Positions 24,261 to 39,521 of a stretch of DNA of 64,000 nt are shown one piece after another; within the stretch, counting starts at the first letter, position 1, and every line of letters starts with the position of its first letter. The notes below the pieces were generated by a model that was not told the DNA's origin, ran no database searches, and worked only from the letters and a program-made list of their open reading frames with translations. The DNA is from Diphasiastrum complanatum (lineage: Eukaryota; Streptophyta; Lycopodiopsida; Lycopodiales; Lycopodiaceae): contig CM055107.1 of the NCBI GenBank assembly GCA_029204225.1, positions 43,565,507-43,629,506 of the forward strand, written 5' to 3'. The translations under genes were made by a program, and so were the position numbers.

Positions 24261-25660
24261 TCTCACTTTTGGCCTCTGATCCTATATGTGATGGTCCTAC
24301 CTCATATCTGAGGATAAGGAATGTGAACTCGACATTTGCATCGGTGCACCTTGGCAGTTGACAATGGATGGGACAAAAAATTAAAAATGATTATTAATAC
24401 ATAAAACAAACTAGATAAATGTATTGAGACGAACAAAAGACATGTATATAATAACTAAATTTGAGTCTAGTGCAACTAGTCTCTCAAAATTAGTAGTACA
24501 ATTGCAAGATCGGATTACGCCTAGATATGCGAAGCATGCCTACGAGCATCATTACATGTCTAGCCTCGCTCTTCAGTTCTCGTCAATTTTTTTACTATAC
24601 TATAATGTCGGCTTTCCCGATTTCCGGAAATAAGTTCGGATCGGTTTCTATAAAATGGCTGGTTCCTATATTTGGTTCCCAATATATATTATTTTTATAA
24701 AAATCAATAAAAAATCATTTCAAAGATTATTATTGCTGAAATAGTCACTTGCTAAAAGCCATTAATGAATGTTAGGTTCTGTACAATGAATTTATACTCG
24801 GGTTATACCTCCCTCCAAGGCTCAAAGAGACCAGACGGTTCTCAACTATGGCCGGTTCTTACAAAGGAACATATCTGTTGGTTCTACACATAAGCCGATT
24901 TAGGGTAAAAAGTGTACCCACCAGTCAGGGTCTTAATTAGAACCGGGTTGATAAGCGGGTTGAGAACCGAAAGAAAAAAATTGTTACCTAGCCAACACTG
25001 GTCACCCAAGAATAGTGGTTGGATGCCAAATACGTCGATGTTTGGACACTTATGACATCCTTTAACCAGATGATCAATACAATTTAGCAGATAAGAAATT
25101 GTGCCGTCAAGTGCACTATATTCTTTGACAAGGCTTGGGAGGAGCTGACAATCTTTGAAAATTGTGTGTTTTTAGAATGCATTAATTTTGAGTTGATTTA
25201 GAATGCATCAAATTGGAATGCACCTCGGAACAAGCACGGAATATTCATTCTAATTTAGTTAGGGCCTCAGAATTGCCCTCAATATACTGCAATTCATCAT
25301 AGCATTTCAGGTAGATCATCATAGCAGTTTCTTGAGGTACTTTCAGGGTCGAAATAGAGCTCAGAATAAATCATGCTAGTCCTAACAACATATCAGTGTC
25401 TATTCCGACGTCTGTTCCGACCTCTGCTAACATTTTTCTTTTTATCTTTCAAATGACAGATCTGTGAATTTTATGATACATTTGTAAGGCTTGGGTGTTT
25501 TTTTTAGAAGAATATTCAATTGTGCTGACTAGTTCTATGATTTCTCCATGAGGATTTGTTACATGGGTTCTTGATATGAAATTGTTTTGCAGTTTTTTAT
25601 GCTGATTTTTGGGCCCTAACATCATCCGAGCAGCTGACTAACACAACTAGTAGTAGTTCG
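24261..25660. other. CACTA interior without recognisable gene
   Basis: No domain or coding motif is seen. GGTTCT/GGTTCC-rich degenerate repeats occur around 24640-24980. Confidence 0.45.
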
Positions 25661-25679
25661 AGGTACTTGTACAATATTG

Positions 25680-26240
25680 TAGCAGTTTGTCTCCTATTTT
25701 TTGTTGTAGATCCACATTTTGTAGTGTAGAACTACATTCAATTTTATTTTCATTAGGATTTACAAAAACATATATGCACATTCTAGAAAGAAATCTGTAC
25801 TTTTATTGATGAATCTATTGATAATGGGTACATCTATCAACTGGGGTGGGAATCAGTGGAGGTTGGAATAGACCTTGGAATATCTTTTCTTTTGAAAGCA
25901 ATATACCACCGGTTATCCCGAGGTCCATTCCGACCTCTGCTCATGCATTTTTTACAATTCATAAACAAATTATATGCTAGATTATTACCAACTCATAAAT
26001 GCTAGATTATATATCTCTGCTCATAAATGTTTATCTCCTATCTTTTGTTGTAGATGGAAGTTTTGTAATGTAGAAATATATTCAATTTTATTTTACATTA
26101 GGATTTATGAAAATACATGTACACATTTTAGAAACAAACCTCTACATTTATTGATGAATCTGTTGACAATGGGTGGAAATCAATGGAGGTCGGAATACCA
26201 TCTTTTATTCTAAGGTCCATTTCGACCTCTACTCTTACTT
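25680..26240 (+). repeat. Two diverged units of a ~342-bp tandem repeat
   Basis: They share the landmarks ATGCTAGATTA, TTTTGTTGTAGAT, ACTACATTCAATTTTATTTTCATTAGGATT and the inverted pair GAGGTCGGAATAGACC / CCGAGGTCNATTCCGACCTC with the array at 27912-28948. One unit starts at 25974. Confidence 0.7.
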
Positions 26241-26631
26241 TCAAAAACAGATCTCTTGTAAACATTGGCAATTTGTGCCTGAACACTGCTAGATTATGAA
26301 CAAAATGTGACTCAACATCACCACATTTTTTAGATTCTTTCACCACATTGAGGCCTTCATGCTGCCTTCTTGATTACGTTTTTCATTGAAATGACGACAC
26401 TTCTCCACTAGTGCTTTTATGAACCCGCTGGAAAGCTCCATAGTTGGCCTAAGAAAAAAAGTGATCCCCACTCTCAATAATTCGTGGTATACATAATTAA
26501 TGTTTCAAGCTTACTAGTTTCTACTCTAATTTGTGGGATCTTAATCTAGTCCTTTTATGTTAATTTACAGGATCATAATTTATGTATTGTGTATTGGTTA
26601 TGTTTCAAGCTTAGAAATAAAGAGCGAGGAA

Positions 26632-27750
<1,119 letters not shown>

Positions 27751-27806
27751 TATACATAAACCTTTTGGCATCCATTTCACAATACTCTATTTTTTTAAGC
27801 CAATGG

Positions 27807-30640
<2,834 letters not shown>

Positions 30641-30939
30641 CAAAAGAGGACTGGAAGCATGCGTTCAATAATCCAATTTGTAACATATCTCTATACTTGA
30701 AACATTTATGTACGAATTTAAATTTCCTTCATCAATTTTTAAGTGCTTAAAATGTAACTCAAATAAATTTTGCAAATTTTTTTTTATTAACAATAATGAA
30801 CAGATGATTTTGCTTACCAAATTCATAAGAAGTGGTGCAAAAGACTCCTGGGGTCGGATGGAGTCCATTTTAAGTGTAGAATGGAGCCAGGTAATCTGGC
30901 TCCATTCTGTCCTAAATTTTTTTTCTTCTGATTTTATAC

Positions 30940-31250
30940 CCTCGAAATATCCCTCGAAACAGGGTAAACTTTTGATAGAGATATACCAAGGGATATCCCT
31001 TGGTATATCCCTTGGAAACGACTTGTCGCCAATCGCTTGTTTGGGAGGGATATATTGAGGGCCCTTGGTATATCCCTCGGTATACCTGTTCTATAAACAA
31101 TGCAAAAACGAGGTGAAGAAGCCTCGATTACCGAGGCAATTATCGAGGATTTCGTTCCGAGGTATACTTCAGGGTGTATATCGAGGGTTACGATCTTTTT
31201 TCAAAAAAAAAAATTCTTCATAAAAGCCTCGGTAATAGGGTCAAAAATCC
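30940..31250. repeat. Right subterminal repeat region of the CACTA-like element
   Basis: Multiple CCTCGGTATA, CCCTTGGTATA, ATCGAGG and TACCGAGG motifs occur in both orientations. Positions 30981-31008 form a perfect 28-bp palindrome centred on GGATATCC. This mirrors the left subterminal region. Confidence 0.65.
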
Positions 31251-31267
31251 TCCAGAATGTTGTAGTG

Positions 31268-31322
31268 CCCGACACTTTGAACTATCATCGACTGTGAAGT
31301 ATTTTGCATCGCACTTTCCAAC
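31268..31322 (+). repeat. Right part of the family V 5' LTR
   Basis: 55 bp ending CACTTTCCAACA; the left part is at 23289-23827. The end matches the inverted start TGTTGG. Confidence 0.72.
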
Positions 31323-31323
31323 A

Positions 31324-31336
31324 GTGGTATCAGAGC
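31324..31336 (+). other. Primer-binding site, family V
   Basis: TGGTATCAGAGCT is present one base after the LTR end, the initiator-tRNA-Met type site. Confidence 0.9.
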
Positions 31337-31384
31337 TTGTGTTGATTGTCATATCACTTCCAGTTGTTTTATCTTGACACATGG

Positions 31385-33790
31385 AAAAATTGTCTCCAAA
31401 AATTTGACTCATTGAGCGATTCAATAAAAATGACGTTCATATGTAGAAGTATCATATGAAGGTGATATTATTGGAGAAAGATTTATGAGATGTGGTAAAC
31501 GGATCTTCAATCCTACCATAACAAGATGCTGATCTTATAGCAAAATGAAAATGCAAAGATGCAAGCTCTTGCATTAATATGCATGGATATCAAGGATTCA
31601 CAAATATCTCAAATCTAAGCAAGTCTAATAATTACTCATTAGTCCGTATGAGACCCAAGATGGTATCACTCATCTATTCTTAAGAAAGAAATTTATTTCT
31701 TGCAAGATGCTAGAACTGACTTCTATAAGTGACCATGTTAATCACATTAGATCATTAATTGATCAAGTTGTTATAGTCCGATCACCCATTGCCGACAACG
31801 ATGTTGTCATGACTCTCTTAGGAATTCTTTCTACTAACTATGATCACCTAGTCATGCTGATCTCTACATAGCCGGATTTAACTATGCAAAAGGTCACTTC
31901 AATTTTTCTCCAAGAAAAACTTCAAAGGAAGTCAAATGGTGTTTCTACATCAGACAAATCGATTGCACTATATTTGAAAAAGAAGTAACACTTGAAGAAA
32001 GGTGATCTCAATACTTCTTTGAAACTAGATACTCAACATCCATCACATCAGGAAAAGTCAAGACATCAACATGCCAAAATCTTTTGCAAGTATTACAAGA
32101 AGAAAGAACATGATATAAAGGGATACCAAATTTTTGCAAACAAAAACCAATAGGTCTATAATGTAGTCACTGATGCTTCTGAAGACAAATCCAACCCGAA
32201 GCTGTTTATGGTCAAATCTAACAATCATTCAGATTCTAAATAACATTATCTCAACCTAGGTGTGACACAACACATGACATCTTGAAAAAACTAGTTCAAG
32301 TATTTTTCTTCGACACATCATGAAAATACTATTCATCTTGGAGACTCTAGTGCTCTTAAGATCAAAGAGAAAGGAACAATCACCATCAAATTAAAATGAT
32401 GGTTCATCTCAACTTATTGACAATGTGTTATATGCTCCCATCTCTGACCAAGAATTTATTGTCAATCAGTCGAATTCCTGATCATGGCCATACTATTACA
32501 TTTGATGCAAATCAATGTCTTATTAGAGACAACAACTCGAATGTTTTGGTCAAAGATTACAGGATGGTCATCTCTGTACATTAAGTCATGAATGTGCACT
32601 TACATCAAAAGGAAAATATTTGTCTACACCTTCATCAAACAAGAATATCCTATGGCATCAACGCTCAAGACATCTCCATATGAGATCTATATATTATATG
32701 TTCTGCAACAATCTTGTTGAAGGCTTAGACATCAACAAGTCATCACCAAAACAGACTTGTGAGACATGTATTCTTGGCAAACATGCAAGTTCAAGATTTC
32801 CCAAAGGCCAAGATCATAGAGGTAAAGACATTCTGGATCTGATTCACTATGATATTTGTGGCCTGATGAAAACCTCATCATGTGAATGATCGATGTACTT
32901 CATTACATTCATTGATGATTTTTTTCAATGAACTACTGTCATGTTCATCAAGCATACGTCTCTATTTTCAACAATTTAGACGACTATTTGAAACCCAAAC
33001 AAGAAGGAAAAAGAAAGCCCTACGCACAGATGAAGGGTTAGAGTTCATCTTTAATGCTATGATGACTTTCTAAGCAAATCTGAGATCTAGAAACAATATT
33101 TTTTGAGCTACAAACCTTAGTATAATGGAGTAGTCGAACAAAAGAATTGAACTATTGTCGAGTCCGCAAGATCCATGTTATTTGCTGCTAATCTTCCAAA
33201 CAAGTTCTGGGCAGAAGCAATTACAATAGCCTGCTATGTTCATAATCATTGTAGTACCAAGGCTGTTAACAAAAAAAACTCATGAGGAGGTTTGGTTAGG
33301 TACAAAACCATCCTAGATCATCTAAATTTTTTTGGATGTGTCCGCTATGCTCAAATTTCATCAAAACCAAGGAAGGAATTCGAACGAACTAGTTCCAAGT
33401 CAATATTTCATGGATATCCATCAGATCATAAGGCCTACAAGGTCTACGATCTACAATCTGGCAAGGCACTTATTAGCAAAGATGTAGTCTTCCTAGAAGA
33501 AAAATTTCATGATAAACATGATTTTATTTCTAGTTCAAACATCAAACTATTGACTGCCAATATCAAGGACAACTCTGTCTAAATTTCATCTAGTTCTACA
33601 CCTTGTCATTCTCCTTTTTCATAAGCACAGGAATATGCTTCTTTCATGCCTGCAACTAGAGTTACTACAAATTGACTTGAAAACAATTTTGGTTGGTTAC
33701 ACACTCCTTGCTTCATTGAAAACTATCTAAAATTCTTAATGGTTCAGGCTATCATGTATCAGGAAAATAGTATTAAAGTATACCTGCTCG
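31385..33790 (+). pseudogene. Family V gag, protease, integrase remnants; RT missing
   Basis: A heavily decayed plus-strand copia gene. UBN2-like gag sequence with many stops covers about 31400-31960 (for example DHVNHIRSLIDQ and DNDVVMTLLGILSTNYDHL). Protease remains include GVTQHMTS near 32260. Pre-integrase sequence follows (PSLTKNLLSISRIPD; LWHQRSRHLHMRSI, with the second HHCC His changed from GH to RH), then integrase pieces with DLIHYDICGL, TDEGLEFIF and FWAEAI, and the integrase C-terminal FGCVRYAQI...KDVVFLEE. It stops near 33790 against a DP gene fragment; RT, RNase H and 3' LTR are absent. Confidence 0.85.
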
Positions 33791-33806
33791 TCTAATTCTC
33801 GATCAA

Positions 33807-34023
33807 AGCATCATAAACACTTCGCCTGATATTCTTTTCATCATATTGTTGTTGGGAGAAAGGAAAAGAACAACCATTTAGAATAAACAAGAGACTAATA
33901 AGATGGTAAATAGGACATCTAGTTCCAAATGAGATTATCATCGATGGATGAAAAGGTTACTTGATCATTAGTAACATCACGGTTCTCTGGATTGGTATAT
34001 TCTGCTACTAATTCATCTGCCAC
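33807..34023 (-). pseudogene. DP transcription factor fragment, copy 1 (two exons and an intron)
   Basis: DP proteins dimerise with E2F and bind cell-cycle promoters through a winged helix. On the minus strand an exon of 21 codons (33961-34023) reads VADELVAEYTNPENRDV..., then a GT donor and a ~106-bp intron, then an exon (33807-33854) reading QQQYDEKNIRRSVYDAL. This matches the DNA-binding core of plant DPB-like proteins, and the exon boundary before QQQYDEKN agrees with the known gene structure. The acceptor AG appears changed to AA. After VYDAL the homology ends and a stop follows. The retained intron means the copy arose from DNA, not from a spliced transcript. A longer copy lies at 53834-54540. 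Confidence 0.85.
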
Positions 34024-34024
34024 C

Positions 34025-34188
34025 TGTTGGGCAAAAGTTTAATGTTCACAACATTATGTCAAGAATTAGATATGCAACATCAAGCATTCACCATAAGCAA
34101 TCACCACAAGAAGGTGGAAGAAGAACACGCACTATCACTCTATCACACTAACTCATACAGAATCTAAAATGTACAAATAGACCCTGAA
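34025..34188 (-). repeat. Probable 3' LTR terminal piece of family IV
   Basis: The minus-strand sequence ends TTTTGCCCAACA, as a copia LTR should. It is fused to RNase H at about 34188 by a deletion that removed the polypurine tract and most of the LTR. The opposite reading, a plus-strand LTR start TGTTGGGC, cannot be excluded. Confidence 0.5.
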
Positions 34189-36920
34189 CCCCTGATAGAG
34201 AGAGCTACTGTAGGTTGCTTTCTGCTGCTCCATGAAATTGCAGCTGTGCCATAACTGAATGTATGACCACTGGTAGATCTTCTGTCATCAATATTACTTG
34301 CCCAATCGTCATCTGTATAACCTACCAACATTGGCGCTTCAGGCTGATCATACTTTAAACCAAAATTCAATGTCCCTCAAATGTATCTGAGAATACGTTT
34401 AGCAGACTTCCAATGTGCTTGACTAGGATCTTGCATAAATTGACTAACAACACCAACAACATAAGAAATATCAGGTCGTGTGTGTGTCAAATAAATCAAA
34501 CTACCCACCAGCTGTCTATACAAATAAGCATCCACTTTCTCAGATTCATCACATGCAGTAAGCTTCATGTTGACATCCATAGGTGTACTCAAAGGCTTAC
34601 AATCCTGCATATTGAACTTATAAAGCAAATCTCGTGCATATTTGCTTTGTGTAAGAAAGACCATGTCTTCCTTTTGGCATACTTCAATGCCAAGACAATA
34701 GTGCATCAATCCTAGATCACTCATGTCAAAAGCATTAGAAAGATCTGATTTTATTTCATCAATTAAGCTCTCATTACTTCCTATGATAATCAAATCGTCC
34801 ACGTACAACACAATGAACACTATATCTGAGTCTTGCATTAGAATGTAAAAATTAGGATCAACATCACTCTTTACCATTCCCCTTCGCTTGAAGTGTTCAT
34901 CAATGCAAGAGTACCACGCCCGTGGTGCTTGCTTCAATCCATAAATGGCTTTGTTGAGCTTACAAACGAGATGCTCTCTCCTTGGATCAACAAATCCTTG
35001 AGGTTGTACTAAGTACACCTCTTCATCCAGCACTCCATTAAGGAAAGCAGATTTAACGTCCATTTGCTGGATCTTCCAACCATAGAAAACAGAAATAACA
35101 ATGATAGAACATAAAGTTACCATCTTAGCTACGGGTGCGAAGGTTTCCTCAAAATCAATGCCTTTCTGCTCCTCAAATCCTCTCACAACCAACCGTGCTT
35201 ATGAAATAAATCCAGATATGTCTACTATAGCCATCAATGAATGTGATGAAATAATAACAAGCACTAATGGATCTAGTTTGTATTGGTCCACACAGATCAC
35301 TATGAACAAGATCAATAATGCCATTGGCTCTTCTTGCTCCATCTTTGGGGAATCTCTCTCTATGTTGCCTTCCCAAATGCAACTCTCACAAATTTTTCCT
35401 TCAAAAGAGATAGTAGACAATCCAACAACTAGATTACCTCTTTTAAGAATTTGCAAGCTTTGAACACTGATATGACCAAACCTTTGATGCCAAAGATCAC
35501 TTCGACTATCAACAATGCTTACCATAGCTTGAGTAAAAGATCTCGCATTCAATTTGTAGAGTCGATTCCCGTTGACTCTAGCTCCTGTAGCAATCACTTT
35601 GTAGTGATTCTTGATGTCTTTGACAAGACATTTGTCACTGTCAAACTCAACCTTGAGTTGTTGATCAGCCATCGTCCCAACAGATAGTAGATTGTTAGCT
35701 AAGCCAGGTACATATTGCACATTTCTTATCTTCTTTATCATCTCGCTGGCTAACTTCATTGGTACCACTCCAACTCCTTTAACAGATAGCAATTTGCCAT
35801 CAGCTTGTCCAACTTCATCACCATTGTCAGTTTCCTTGAGTTTTGAAAACCACTCTTTCCTTGAAGTCATGTGCTTGGATGCACCACTATCAATGTACCA
35901 TGTATCCTTGGCTTCATCACTTGTCATTAATGTTGTAATGAACAATTCTGAACTCTCACCAGTATCATCTTCATATTGATCATCATCGTATTGATGTTGA
36001 TCAGTATAATTGTCTTCATAATAATAGTCATCAAATTGATGTTGATCAGCATAATTTTCCGCTTGCCATTTGCCTTTTCTTTGTTCCATCTCCTTCTGTT
36101 TCTTGTTCACGCTCCCAGTGGCCAGGTTTGTTGCAGTACCTACAGTTTCCAGGTTTATTTTGTCTTGAATAGCCGCGTCCTTGACCTCGGCCTTGATTCC
36201 AATTGCCTCGATTCGAACTATCATTGACTTGCTCATGAAATTGTTGAAATGATCCCCGACTTGAGTTTCCTCCTCTCGATTGATACCTTCCATGACCAAA
36301 TCTTTCACCTCGTCCTCTAACTGCAAGAGCTCAATTATAGCTCCTGATACGATGATTCAAGTTCTCTTGACGTTGCTCTTCTTGCAAAAGCAATTCACCT
36401 AGTTCTTCATAGGTTGGAAGATTTTCTCTTGTGGCTATACTCATCACAAACATCTGATGTGACTCACTCAGACTATTCAATGTCAATTGCACGATCTCAC
36501 GATCTTGTACTCGCTCTCCAACTGCTGCTAATTGGTCATGGATCTCTTTGATCTTCAGTATGTGGTCGGCAATAGTTGCACCATCATCCATCCGCAATGT
36601 ATGCAACTTCGTCTTCAGAAACAATATTCGAGATGTATTTGTCGTTTCAAACAATGCCTTCAATGTATCCCACGCTTCTTTTGGTCCTTCTGAATCTAAA
36701 ATATAGGTAATAATTGCATCTCTAACTGATAAGTTGATGACATTTTGGGCTTTCCGTTTTCTCCTATCAAATGCCCACTGATCTTCTTCAATCACTAACC
36801 TTGCTTCTTCACCTGTCACGATCTCCCACGGCTCATTTTCCATCAAAATGTTCTTCAGTTTGAATTTCCAAACTGCATAGTTGTCGGCACCTTCCAATTT
36901 TCTTTGACAAAATTTCCAGA
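34189..36920 (-). pseudogene. Family IV copia gag-pol, broken, with integrase-RT deletion
   Basis: From gag to RNase H on the minus strand: UBN2 gag (KLEGADNYAVWKFKLKN; about 36331-36920); a zinc knuckle near 36100-36130 reading CRYCNKPGHWERE, with its last Cys lost, apparently through a 2-base deletion; an acidic repeat with two DQHQ(Y/F)DD motifs; protease WYIDSGASKHMTS; pre-integrase LWHQRFGHIS; and an integrase start with DLVHSDLCGP. Near 35205 the integrase jumps straight into RT (RLVVRGFEEQKGIDFEETFAPV), so the integrase end and RT start are deleted. RT keeps LYVDDLIIIG. RNase H ends after KQPTVALS. Gag starts inside the family III LTR boundary, so its own 5' end is lost. Confidence 0.9.
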
Positions 36921-37698
36921 ATTCACACGTGTGGGGAATGTCCACAAGAGTGACTGATCTTAATTAAGCTTTGTGATTGGCACTATAACCTGATTCTAGA
37001 TTGATCAACAAAATCTAGTTCAGAAGAAATGGCTAATCCACAATCTAGCATGCTAATCAACAAAATATAATAGCAATGAATCAAAGAATGAATAGAAATA
37101 CAAGATTTCAATGTATGAGCATTAGCCTCAACACGAGTTAGAGAGAGAGAGCTAGAGAGATAACAAGCAATATTTGTTTAGATCCAAAATGGCATGAGAT
37201 AGCTACAAAACTTTGTTTCTTCATTATTGATTGTGTGGAGAGCTACACATATTTATGGAGTTTGAAGTAGCTCGAGGTAGAACCATATCTATCCACTCCA
37301 AAATGACATCTAAAGTGACATCTAGAGTCTATGTGACATTTGTCACTTGTCATGCATGAAATTCTACCAACTTCTTACAAGTGTACTAGTTCTAACTAGA
37401 AATGTCCAAATCATCATGCATGTGTCCATTAAACTTTGTGCATGCCTTGCATGTCACTATGGATCACTTACAATTAATGTATGTGAGTTGCCACGAGTTT
37501 CTACAAGCATAATCATGCTAATTCTATGTCTACAAACTATATGCAAGTTGCATTTATCAAACTAGACAATACATAACCATGTAGCTCGAGTTCTATTAGG
37601 CCAAACTTGGCATTTTGCATTAATGAGCTACATACTTGCATGGTACAACATTTGTAGCAAGCCAAGAAATCAATATGGATTGTTTTTCAATTTTAACA
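36920..37698 (-). repeat. 3' LTR of family III
   Basis: On the minus strand it starts TGTTAAAATTG at 37698, right after the purine tract TTTTAGGAGGAG (rc 37699-37710). It ends near CCCCACACGTGTGAATTC; the palindrome lies at 36924-36933. The solo LTR at 59935-60545 ends GTGTGAATTCAACA on its minus strand, so the last few bases here (AACA expected) appear altered or lost. A CT-rich stretch follows a TATA-like region, as expected at a transcription start. Confidence 0.72.
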
Positions 37699-38197
37699 CT
37701 CCTCCTAAAAATGATCTATATTGATTTGAACATGGATCTTGGTATAACTCCAAGGTTTGCTCAATGCTTGTTAAAGGAACTTTTGCTCAAAGGTTTGGTG
37801 AGCATATCTGCAATGCACAATGATGTGTCGATGTGCTCCAATTTGATTTCACCTCCAATGAGCTTCTCTCTCACGAAGTAATGTGCAACTTCGATATGCT
37901 TGATCCTTGCATGGAATATTGGGTTGTTGGCAAGGGCTTGAGCTGAAATGTTGTCACACATGAATCATAGGTATATTTTCTTCCATAATTATCTTTAGCT
38001 CCACTAGTAACCTCTTGATCCAAAGCACTTCCTTTGTTGTTGTAGTGAGCGCCTTGTACTCAGCTTCACATGATGAGAGTGATACAATATCTTGGCTTTT
38101 TGGAAAGCCAAGATATCAAGTTTCCTCCAAGATATATGACATAAGCACTTGTAGATTTTTGATCTGCTCTATCACTTGCAAAATCTGAGTCAGAATA
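37699..38197 (-). pseudogene. Family III RNase H, 3' part
   Basis: The minus strand reads YSDSDFASDRADQKSTSAY, SWLSKK, then after a one-base insertion SSCEAEYKAL, CDNISAQALANNPIFHARIKHIEVAH and CIADMLTKPLSK. It directly continues the RT-RNase H reading that stops at 43564 (IIGYS...), with the family II-b element inserted between. The target repeat GAATA occupies 38193-38197. Confidence 0.9.
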
Positions 38198-38888
38198 TGT
38201 GAAAAATTGCCTACATTGGCAAATCTAGCCATGTAGAATATTGTACATTTTGTCAATATTGTTTGTTGGTTACCTGAATGGCCAAAGTGCCACTTGTATA
38301 TACACACCTAAAGTAGGTTACCACGAGTCAAGAGGAGTGGTTGTGTCTATTTGGTAGTGATTCCTACTTTGTAGGATCTAGACCATGATTTATGATGAGA
38401 TTTGTACCTACCATGCACCTACCAAGCATGACTCTTGGATCTAGGCTAGGGTTTTCACATTAGGGCAAGAAAGTGGAGTCTACTTCCTTATTACATGCTG
38501 GATTTTCACCTAACTTTGCAAAGGAAGTGTGTTTTACTATGTATTTCCATTCTCCGTAGTGAGAAGATAGAAACTTTTTGGAGCCTCAAGGAGAAACTCG
38601 AGTTTCCTCTCATTGTATGGTGATTACTCTATTTTTCCAATGAAACCCAGCTTTGGCACTTTGTAAACACTGTCTACAGGCCGTACTACAGCCTTATTTC
38701 CACACGTGTGGAGTTAGATTAGACCATTTGATCAATGCTTTGATTGTCTCTACTTGTTTCCTATCAAGCTGCGAAACTAGATCTTGTTTTCTGATGACTA
38801 GTTTCTGATAGATTGTTTAACAGGCATACAATCACCTTGTGGATCATTCAAAGATCCATTTATGGTCCTTAGTACTATACTTTTCACA
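38198..38888 (+). repeat. 5' LTR of family II-b
   Basis: TGTGAAAAATTGCC...GTACTTTTCACA-type ends (here TATACTTTTCACA). CACACGTGTG lies at 38701-38710, within the 14-bp palindrome TCCACACGTGTGGA. Confidence 0.96.
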
Positions 38889-39521
38889 TGGTATCAGAGC
38901 CAAGTACAAGGCCATTGATCTGTGTTTGAATCTAATCCAGTTTTAGCAGGTTTTGGTGCAAAAAGCTAGTATTGGAAGGGCGAGCTGGTATCCAGGTTTT
39001 GGTGAGGGGATTTGATCCCAAACTTTTTCAGGATCAAAATCCGTACTGTTCACACGTGTGGGCATCTCTGAACCAGCATTTAATAACTCATATTCATTGG
39101 ATCATAGAAAATTCATATGGTGTCAGTTTGATGTAATTTTTGGTGCAAATCCTAGGATAAGCTACCAAGATCACTTGCCATTGATCTTAGTTTTGAATTT
39201 GTTTCATGAAAAATAATTAATCTAGGCTGATTTCAGACCTTCTTAAAGTGGAAACCAGGTCTTGAAAGTACATCAAAGTGAATGAGAGAGATAGAGTCAG
39301 TTTTTGTCCAAGAATAGCCAAGATTGGCAAGATTTGCTTGAGTGTAGTTTTCATCTCATCTTATCTTCATTCCAGCTTGTGAGGGAGTGATAGAACTGTG
39401 ATTACAAATCCATCTGTTGGATTAGAAGTCAACATTTGAGTGAAACACTGCAAGTTAGAAACCTTTGTGAGTTTCAGGTCCAAACAAATCTATATCTTGT
39501 GTGTAGAATCTTGCTAGTAAG
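38889..39521 (+). other. Primer-binding site and leader of family II-b
   Basis: TGGTATCAGAGCC at 38889-38901 follows the LTR without a gap. The leader holds CACACGTGTG at 39051-39060, the same location as in II-a. Confidence 0.93.

Noticed and set aside
36920-37700. 5' LTR of family IV instead of 3' LTR of family III
   Set aside because: The adjacent purine tract and the RNase H tail of family III on the upstream side, and lack of a primer site toward family IV gag, favour a family III 3' LTR.
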